Positions 52,497 to 64,000 of a DNA stretch of 64,000 bases are shown here, piece after piece. The position numbers were made by a program, and so were the translations under genes. Location of the stretch: NCBI GenBank assembly GCA_019914995.1, contig CM034132.1:9728662-9792661 (forward strand). Direction: 5' to 3'. Under the pieces are notes generated by a model that was not told where the DNA came from, searched no databases, and saw nothing but the letters and a program-made list of their open reading frames with translations. How positions within the stretch are numbered: position 1 is the stretch's first letter; each line of letters starts with the position of its first letter. This stretch comes from Acanthochlamys bracteata (taxonomy: Eukaryota > Streptophyta > Magnoliopsida > Pandanales > Velloziaceae).

Positions 52497-53972
52497 ATGG
52501 CTTTCCCGCCATGTCTCCAACCAAAACTTCCACCTCCATCTCCACCTCTGGTTTACGTTCCTTCTTCTTCTCCGTCATCCCCGTCCATCGGCAGCGATGT
52601 CGTCTCATGGACTCGTTCCATCGCTCGACACGCCCGCTCCGGCAATCTCACTGCAGCCAAATCTTCTTTCATAAACATGATCTCCTCCGGCGTTACACCA
52701 AACCCCATCACTCTTGCCACTCTCCTCTCCGCTTGCGCTGACGACAACAAACCTCAATCTTCTTCTCTGTTCTTCGGTCGTGCTCTCCATGCTTATGCAT
52801 TCAAGCTTTGCATAGATCACTATGAAGACATCGTCCTCGCCACCGCTCTCATCGACGTGTATGCTAAAAGCTTCCAACCCGGGCTCTCTCGCCAGGTGTT
52901 CGACAAAATGCCCCAGCATAATTCCATCTGCCTTAATACCATGATCGCCGGACACATGCGCAACGGTGAGATTGACCTTGCGGTTTCTCTGTTTCGTCAG
53001 ATGGAAAGAAGAGATAAGGTTTCGTGGACTGTGATCATCGACGGGTGCGTGAAGAACGGGATACTTGAGGACGCTATAGGCTTCTTCTTGGGAATGCTTG
53101 TTAGCAAAGACGTTGAACCGGATTATGTAACAGTTGTTGCTGTGCTTTCCGCTTGCGCTGGTCTCGGGGCTCTTGCTCAGGGAATGTGGATGCACAAGTA
53201 CGTCATGGAGCGGAGAGATTTGCATGAAAACGTGCGTGTTGGCAACGCTCTCATCGACATGTACTCTCAATGTGGGTGTGCTGATTTCGCGCACCAGGTG
53301 TTTGAGGAAATGTCGAATCGAACTGGAGTTTCCTGGAACTCAATGATCGCAGGTTTTGCAATGAATGGATGTTGTCCGGAAGCTCTTGACCTGTTTGAAA
53401 AGATGCCATTTGCAGGTTTTCAGCCCGACAGCATAAGCTTCACCGGTGCGCTCACTGCTTGTAGCCATGCTGGTTTAGTCGATAAGGGGTTAAGATATTA
53501 CGAGAAAATGAAGAATGAATATGGGATAAAACCAAGAATGGAGCATTACGGTTGTGTCGTTGATCTACTTGGTCGGGCTGCTCGGCTAGAGGATGCAGTT
53601 CTTGTGGTGAAGAGCATGCCTTTCAAACCGAATGAAGTAGTGCTTGGGGCTCTTTTGTCTGCCTGCAGAATGCACGGTGATGTGAGCATGGCAGAAGGGC
53701 TGATGGACTGCCTGGTAGAGCTGGAACCAGACACTGATTCCAACTACATCCTCTTGTCGAACACTTATGCTGCGGTCGGGAGATGGGACAATGTGGAAGA
53801 AGTACGGAGCCGGATGAAGAACCTCGGCATTAGAAAGAATCCAGGAATCAGTGCAATCGAGATCGGTAGAAACGTTCACGAGTTTGTAGCCGGCGATAAA
53901 CGGCATCCGAAGACGGATGATATTTACAATATGCTTGAATTGCTTGGATATGAAATGAATGTTATTGAATAA
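52497..53972 (+). CDS. CLB19: PLS-class pentatricopeptide repeat protein, CLB19-like, intronless
   Basis: A single exon of 491 aa. A Pro/Ser-rich N-terminus (MAFPPCLQPKLPPPSPPLVY) looks like a chloroplast transit peptide. About ten P, L and S repeats follow (WTRSIARHARSGNLTAAKSSF, NTMIAGHMRNGEIDLAVSLF, WTVIIDGCVKNGILEDAIGFF, GNALIDMYSQCGCADFAHQVF, WNSMIAGFAMNGCCPEALDLF). They end in E/E+ motifs (LGALLSACRMHGD, YILLSNTYAAVGRWDNVEEVR, GISAIEIGRNVHEFVAGDKRHP) with no DYW domain. PLS-E proteins specify C-to-U editing in organelles. Remembered sequence of Arabidopsis CLB19/PDE247, which edits plastid rpoA and clpP transcripts, matches along the length (CLB19 is 500 aa). The target sites here are inferred. 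Confidence 0.85.
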   Translation: MAFPPCLQPKLPPPSPPLVYVPSSSPSSPSIGSDVVSWTRSIARHARSGNLTAAKSSFINMISSGVTPNPITLATLLSACADDNKPQSSSLFFGRALHAYAFKLCIDHYEDIVLATALIDVYAKSFQPGLSRQVFDKMPQHNSICLNTMIAGHMRNGEIDLAVSLFRQMERRDKVSWTVIIDGCVKNGILEDAIGFFLGMLVSKDVEPDYVTVVAVLSACAGLGALAQGMWMHKYVMERRDLHENVRVGNALIDMYSQCGCADFAHQVFEEMSNRTGVSWNSMIAGFAMNGCCPEALDLFEKMPFAGFQPDSISFTGALTACSHAGLVDKGLRYYEKMKNEYGIKPRMEHYGCVVDLLGRAARLEDAVLVVKSMPFKPNEVVLGALLSACRMHGDVSMAEGLMDCLVELEPDTDSNYILLSNTYAAVGRWDNVEEVRSRMKNLGIRKNPGISAIEIGRNVHEFVAGDKRHPKTDDIYNMLELLGYEMNVIE

Positions 53973-54604
53973 GCAAATCTTTGGTTGTGTTAAAAGTTCA
54001 ATTGATTTCTATACGTAGTTGGTATGTGATTGATATAACGAATGATGCTCTTGACTTTATAACGAAAGAATCACAATCTTGACCAATATCTTTTTTGTGA
54101 AAAACAAAAACTCAACGTAGACGAATGGTAGAGGATCAAGAAATCCGGGCGGAAGTTCAACATATTCTCCACAGTAAGAAGATTAAGATTCAGAATCACT
54201 GTTCTTGGCGGCAATAGAACCGGCGTTGGAAAACGGTAGAGGATCCAGAAAATCCGGGTGCAGTTCGAGGAATTCACCATTGTAAGAAGATTCAGCTCTT
54301 TTCCATTTCCTATTGTCTCGCTTGCTTCCGGCATTGTCTCCACAAACCTTTCTTAAGCCGGCGGCGGCAATGGTGTGCTCACTTATTTCTGTTATATCTG
54401 AACTGTAGTCAACGGACTTATTTATATCTTGAAGGCCCCAATAGTATTGCGTCCTATTTTGTAAATTGTTCCTTTTATATTTGTTATGTTGGAGGGGTTC
54501 GATATTTCTAAAATGTATATCTGTTTCTCAATTTTGCCAATTTTGTTTTTTCCCTCTGCAACTGGTTGCAGAACTGTTCACGTCGAAGAGAAGAAAGAAG
54601 TGAA
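53973..54604. other. PPR/helicase intergenic region with a tandemly duplicated fragment
   Basis: Two 58-bp copies (54,127-54,184 and 54,235-54,292), offset by 108 bases, match at about 44 of 58 positions. On the minus strand a frame is open from at least 54,470 to a TAA at 54,183 without an ATG. It contains SSYNGEFLELHPDFLDPLPF, and the second copy after the stop reads SSYCGEYVELPPGFLDPLPF. The offset is a multiple of three, so this looks like a decayed coding repeat. Family unknown. A TATAAAAGG sequence on the minus strand lies at about 54,472-54,480. Confidence 0.4.
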
Positions 54605-63697
<9,093 letters not shown>

Positions 63698-64000
63698 TTG
63701 ACAAGAAGCAATAGACATCTTTTTTTCTTTTGTAATGCGGAAATTCTACGTATGCATGTGTTAGCAGAATGATTGCCTTCTAATTCCAGTTATGTTCTAT
63801 TGATAGACGAAGAAAGCCCACATATAGATCCACGACCTTATCTTTGTTGATGTTTTCTTTTAAGTCTTGTTTCAAATCTCCCGTAATTTTATCCTTTTTT
63901 TTCAAATTATGAGTTTCGAATAATTTATATATTTTAATTATAAAAAAAATTCAGATTTTTTTTTTATGAGAAATTTGAATTTCAATTTTTTTATTTATAT
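63698..64000. other. Helicase 3' UTR and AT-rich flank
   Basis: The stop codon is followed by a typical T-rich 3' UTR and, from about 63,890, A/T-homopolymer-rich DNA running to the window edge. No gene is seen. Confidence 0.5.

Noticed and set aside
52605-53294. 229-codon minus-strand ORF within the PPR gene
   Set aside because: Antisense to a well-supported PPR frame; no independent features.

Overview
This is flowering-plant nuclear DNA, most likely from a eudicot. Nearly all genes are split by GT-AG introns with AT-rich interiors, intergenic DNA is AT-rich, and there are plant-specific families: an egg-cell EC1 peptide, DA2, an organelle PPR editing factor, plant GLR channels and a plastid-type MraY. 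The species cannot be fixed from the sequence. Exon chains were built by hand from reading-frame continuity, GT-AG borders and remembered family sequences. For the main genes the summed exon lengths are exact multiples of three.

Left part (1-34,700). The 3' end of an EC1-type egg-cell-secreted protein gene is followed by an unrecognised minus-strand ORF. Then come DA2 (RING E3 ligase, +), a katanin-like AAA ATPase (KATNAL2/CCP1 type, -), an intronless cationic amino acid transporter (+), an ankyrin-repeat protein (-), the deubiquitinase UBP15 (+, 13 coding exons) and a DUF538 protein (-). DA2 and UBP15 belong to the same organ- and seed-size pathway (DA2 activates DA1; DA1 destabilises UBP15), so their placement about 17 kb apart, with the transporter between them, stands out.

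Right part (35,600-64,000). Prefoldin subunit 6 (+) is followed by a MraY homologue (+) whose catalytic motifs are altered. A three-gene glutamate-receptor-like cluster comes next: one intact gene (-), one with two single-base frameshifts (+), and one frameshifted and truncated (+). The window ends with a CLB19-like PPR protein (+, intronless) and a complete 23-exon DEAH RNA helicase of the DHX35/DEAH9 type (+).

Mobile and repeat content is modest. There is a 532-bp hAT-like non-autonomous element with an 8-bp target duplication inside an intron, a 295-bp terminal-inverted-repeat element, several AT-rich MITE-like stretches, and a possibly degraded transposon between the ankyrin gene and UBP15. 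No tRNA, rRNA, CRISPR or viral sequence was recognised.
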